Origin: Chitinophagales bacterium
GTDB taxonomy: Bacteria > Bacteroidota > Bacteroidia > Chitinophagales > JADIYW01
Length of the DNA: 64,000 nucleotides
Reading direction: 5' to 3'
Assembly: GCA_019694955.1 (NCBI GenBank)
Contig: JAIBAX010000004.1
Span: forward strand, 1-64,000
Both the position numbers and the translations under genes were made by a program. Below the pieces are notes generated by a model, which worked only from the letters and a program-made list of their open reading frames with translations, searched no databases and was not told where the DNA came from. Below, piece after piece: positions 61,198 through 64,000 of this stretch; the first letter of the stretch is position 1, and every line of letters starts with the position of its first letter.

Positions 61198-61262
61198 CAT
61201 CCCCTAAAGGGTCGGGCTTTCGTCGCACACGGTTGCTCCTCTATCCCTATGCGAATCCCTTA
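61198..61262 (-). repeat. Stop-codon-overlapping dispersed repeat, copy 2
   Basis: On the minus strand: TAAGGGATT (whose TAA is the stop of the upstream membrane protein gene), then TAGGGATAGAGGAGC, AACCGTGTGCGACGAAAGCC, and a short hairpin CCCTTTAGGG (61202-61211). Same order and orientation relative to the upstream gene as copy 1 at 32471-32562. Confidence 0.75.
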
Positions 61263-62882
61263 CCAGATTTCCACCCACTCAGTTCCCTTGACTTTTAACA
61301 CTTTAGTGGTGTCGGAAATATTCTTAAAGTTTACCTCATAAGCAGTATTCCATTGATCCACATCAAAGGTATAGTGTTCATTTTCATAATCTTGTGCGCC
61401 CGCACCACTTACATAAAACCACTTATTTCCAAATCTATTTCCAACATGATAAGCCCTACTCGGCACATCCTTTAAACGCCATACTTCCGTTTCATCTTTG
61501 AGGCTGGTTGTATTTACCATGGCAATAAAATGAATCTTTTTTCTATCATAATGTTGGTTTTTAAAAAGACTCAACCCTTCTGCAAAGCAGTTTCTAAACA
61601 CATACGCTCCCCTATGGTTATCCGGCAGGTTCAATATATATACCTCCTCCTCAGGAGAACACGGATAGTTATTGATCAATTCACGGGTTAAAATTCCGGC
61701 TTCATGCCATTTATTTACCGTTGGAATGAGTAAAAAAATGCACAAAGTAAGATAGAGTGAAGAGGCAATATAAAATTGGCCATCCATTATTTTCATCAGC
61801 AACAATCCCCATCCGAAATAGAAAAATAAAGAAGGTAAATATCCATACCGATCACTTTGTATCTCGAAAGTGAAACTATTATCTAAATTTAAGACGGGTG
61901 CTAACATCACACAATAAGCAATAAGACAAAACAAGACTATTCGCCAAATAATATCTGCTCTTTTCATCCAACAGAAAATAGAACCTCCCACAAATACAAT
62001 CAGGCTAAATACATGAGTAATGTATCTAGCATCCAAGGTTACGAACAGCTGTTTTATTGACCAAGGATCATACCGATGAAAGAAAAAGAACTTTAAAAAA
62101 TAATTCTTAAACGTAGTAATGATCTGTAGTACATCAAACTTAAAATGGACATCAGCACCATAATGCGTTATAAATGAGCCATATAATATTCTATTTAGAA
62201 CAAAGTATAAAGTCAGCAGTAGCAAATTTGCGCCAAGGAATTTAGTTATAAACTCTTTAAGTGGTTGATTATTTCTATCGAATACAAACAAGAAATAAAA
62301 AACGCCGAAAAGCACCGGTAAAACAAATGCTTGTTCATAACAAAATAAGGATGCAGTATATAACAAGATAAAATATACCAGAAACTTACGTTCTCGTTGT
62401 TTATAATAGCTAAGGATACAATTCAGGCAGAGCAGAAAAATTAGCTGCATGATAAGGTAATGGATAGTTGCACCCCAAATAACGTTTTCTGTTTGAAAAG
62501 GGGAGAGAAGGAAAAAAAAGACTGGAAATAAAGTAGCAATTGGTCTAAAGGCATTTCCCATAAGCCTTTTTAGGAGGAGATAAAAAACAAAAGCATTGGC
62601 AGCATGTAAGAGCGACCAAACCAAATGCCAGCCCAGCCAATTTGTTCCGAAGACTTTATTGGTAGAATAAAGCAATATGAGCGGTACCTGATAAAAGTAA
62701 CAGTTTCCGATTGTTGAGGAATAAATACTCTTAATGCCGAGTTGTTGGATATCGTATAAACCACCTAAGATATCATTGGTAAACTTGCCATGTTGTCCAT
62801 AAGCAAAGGCGATGAATACTGCTACAAAGAGGAGCAGGAAGAGAGAAATTTTTCTTTGAGTTATGGTAAGTAAGATATTCAC
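61260..62882 (-). CDS. Polytopic membrane protein, glycosyltransferase-39-like
   Basis: 540 aa. About ten to twelve transmembrane helices with a C-terminal soluble part (about 425-540). The start has LFVAVFIAFAYGQHGKFTNDILGG and LYSTNKVFGTNWLGWHL, a pattern like oligosaccharyl- and PMT-type membrane glycosyltransferases, though the catalytic Asp motif is not certain. It lies directly behind the rRNA terminator, 16 bases downstream of its stem, with no visible separate promoter. The stop codon is inside a dispersed repeat. Confidence 0.6.
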   Translation of the reverse strand: MNILLTITQRKISLFLLLFVAVFIAFAYGQHGKFTNDILGGLYDIQQLGIKSIYSSTIGNCYFYQVPLILLYSTNKVFGTNWLGWHLVWSLLHAANAFVFYLLLKRLMGNAFRPIATLFPVFFFLLSPFQTENVIWGATIHYLIMQLIFLLCLNCILSYYKQRERKFLVYFILLYTASLFCYEQAFVLPVLFGVFYFLFVFDRNNQPLKEFITKFLGANLLLLTLYFVLNRILYGSFITHYGADVHFKFDVLQIITTFKNYFLKFFFFHRYDPWSIKQLFVTLDARYITHVFSLIVFVGGSIFCWMKRADIIWRIVLFCLIAYCVMLAPVLNLDNSFTFEIQSDRYGYLPSLFFYFGWGLLLMKIMDGQFYIASSLYLTLCIFLLIPTVNKWHEAGILTRELINNYPCSPEEEVYILNLPDNHRGAYVFRNCFAEGLSLFKNQHYDRKKIHFIAMVNTTSLKDETEVWRLKDVPSRAYHVGNRFGNKWFYVSGAGAQDYENEHYTFDVDQWNTAYEVNFKNISDTTKVLKVKGTEWVEIW

Positions 62883-62892
62883 GGAGTAAAAA

Positions 62893-62926
62893 TAAAAAAG
62901 CCTTCTTGAAATACATCAAGAAGGCT
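62893..62926 (-). terminator. Terminator of the rRNA operon
   Basis: AGCCTTCTTGA / TCAAGAAGGCT (11-base stem, 62899-62909 and 62916-62926) followed on the minus strand by a T run (62893-62898). It ends the rRNA transcript just before the next gene's ATG at 62882. Confidence 0.85.
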
Positions 62927-62936
62927 TAAAAATAAT

Positions 62937-63045
<109 letters not shown>

Positions 63046-63109
63046 GACATTAGTATATCATTTTGACAAATTGGATTCTAAATAACGTATAAAAAATATT
63101 GTAGTTTTT

Positions 63110-64000
<891 letters not shown>

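Overview
The window looks like a chromosomal segment of a gliding, environmental member of the Bacteroidota, probably of the Chitinophagales/Saprospiria type; this placement is inferred from gene content, not from a search. The evidence is: gldA-gldF-gldG; four secreted enzymes ending in type IX secretion (T9SS) C-terminal sorting domains; a TonB-dependent receptor; families typical of the phylum (DUF2851, DUF4286, PspC, and a siroheme sulfite reductase with a long C-terminal extension); and repeated TAnnTTTG-like -7 promoter elements in place of the usual -10 box. Base composition is AT-rich. A few blocks (about 12.9-14.6 kb and 24.2-26.3 kb) appear still richer in AT and look acquired.

Layout. 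0.1-3.4 kb: a leftward operon of citrate synthase plus three cell-envelope genes rich in Cys/His that look like a metal-handling cassette. 3.7-7.0 kb: two T9SS cargo enzymes, an M43 metalloprotease and a PQQ-type sugar dehydrogenase. 7.0-20.1 kb: mostly housekeeping (ABC exporter, YgjP hydrolase, YqeY, S8 protease, MazG, SDR, Nfu, radical SAM, PhzF) with one AT-rich glycosidase-like gene. 20.3-22.1 kb: accessory scar, with a GxxExxY gene, an hsdS tail, an intact Fic gene and an hsdR head, i.e. the ruins of a type I restriction locus. 22.1-24.2 kb: a sugar epimerase and a glycosyltransferase. 24.2-26.3 kb: a translationally coupled ABC-type ATPase and Toprim-like protein, a candidate defence module. 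26.4-32.5 kb: peptidase, TPR and small lipoprotein genes, a glycosyltransferase and Hsp15.

32.6-34.9 kb holds the most striking regulatory element: a 19-codon leader ORF with six consecutive Cys codons, followed by mutually exclusive antiterminator and terminator hairpins, directly upstream of sulfite reductase. It has every part of a cysteine-responsive transcription attenuator. 35-44 kb: rlmN, amino-acid permease, SDR plus aldehyde dehydrogenase, M48 peptidase, recX, PspC and DUF2851. 44-49 kb: hydrolase, then gldAFG plus a Rieske protein. 49-60 kb: ruvC, flippase-like protein, POT peptide transporter, lysA, then a secreted CocE-type hydrolase in tandem with a TonB receptor and an RDD protein. 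60-63 kb: prfA and a large polytopic membrane protein. The window ends inside a leftward rRNA operon (5S complete, 23S 3' third).

The genes fit a predator/scavenger or polymer-degrading lifestyle: T9SS-exported proteases and oxidoreductases work outside the cell, TonB and POT systems import products, and gldAFG support gliding. Several dispersed short repeats mark the intergenic spaces. Two copies of one repeat overlap the stop codons of unrelated genes in the same orientation.
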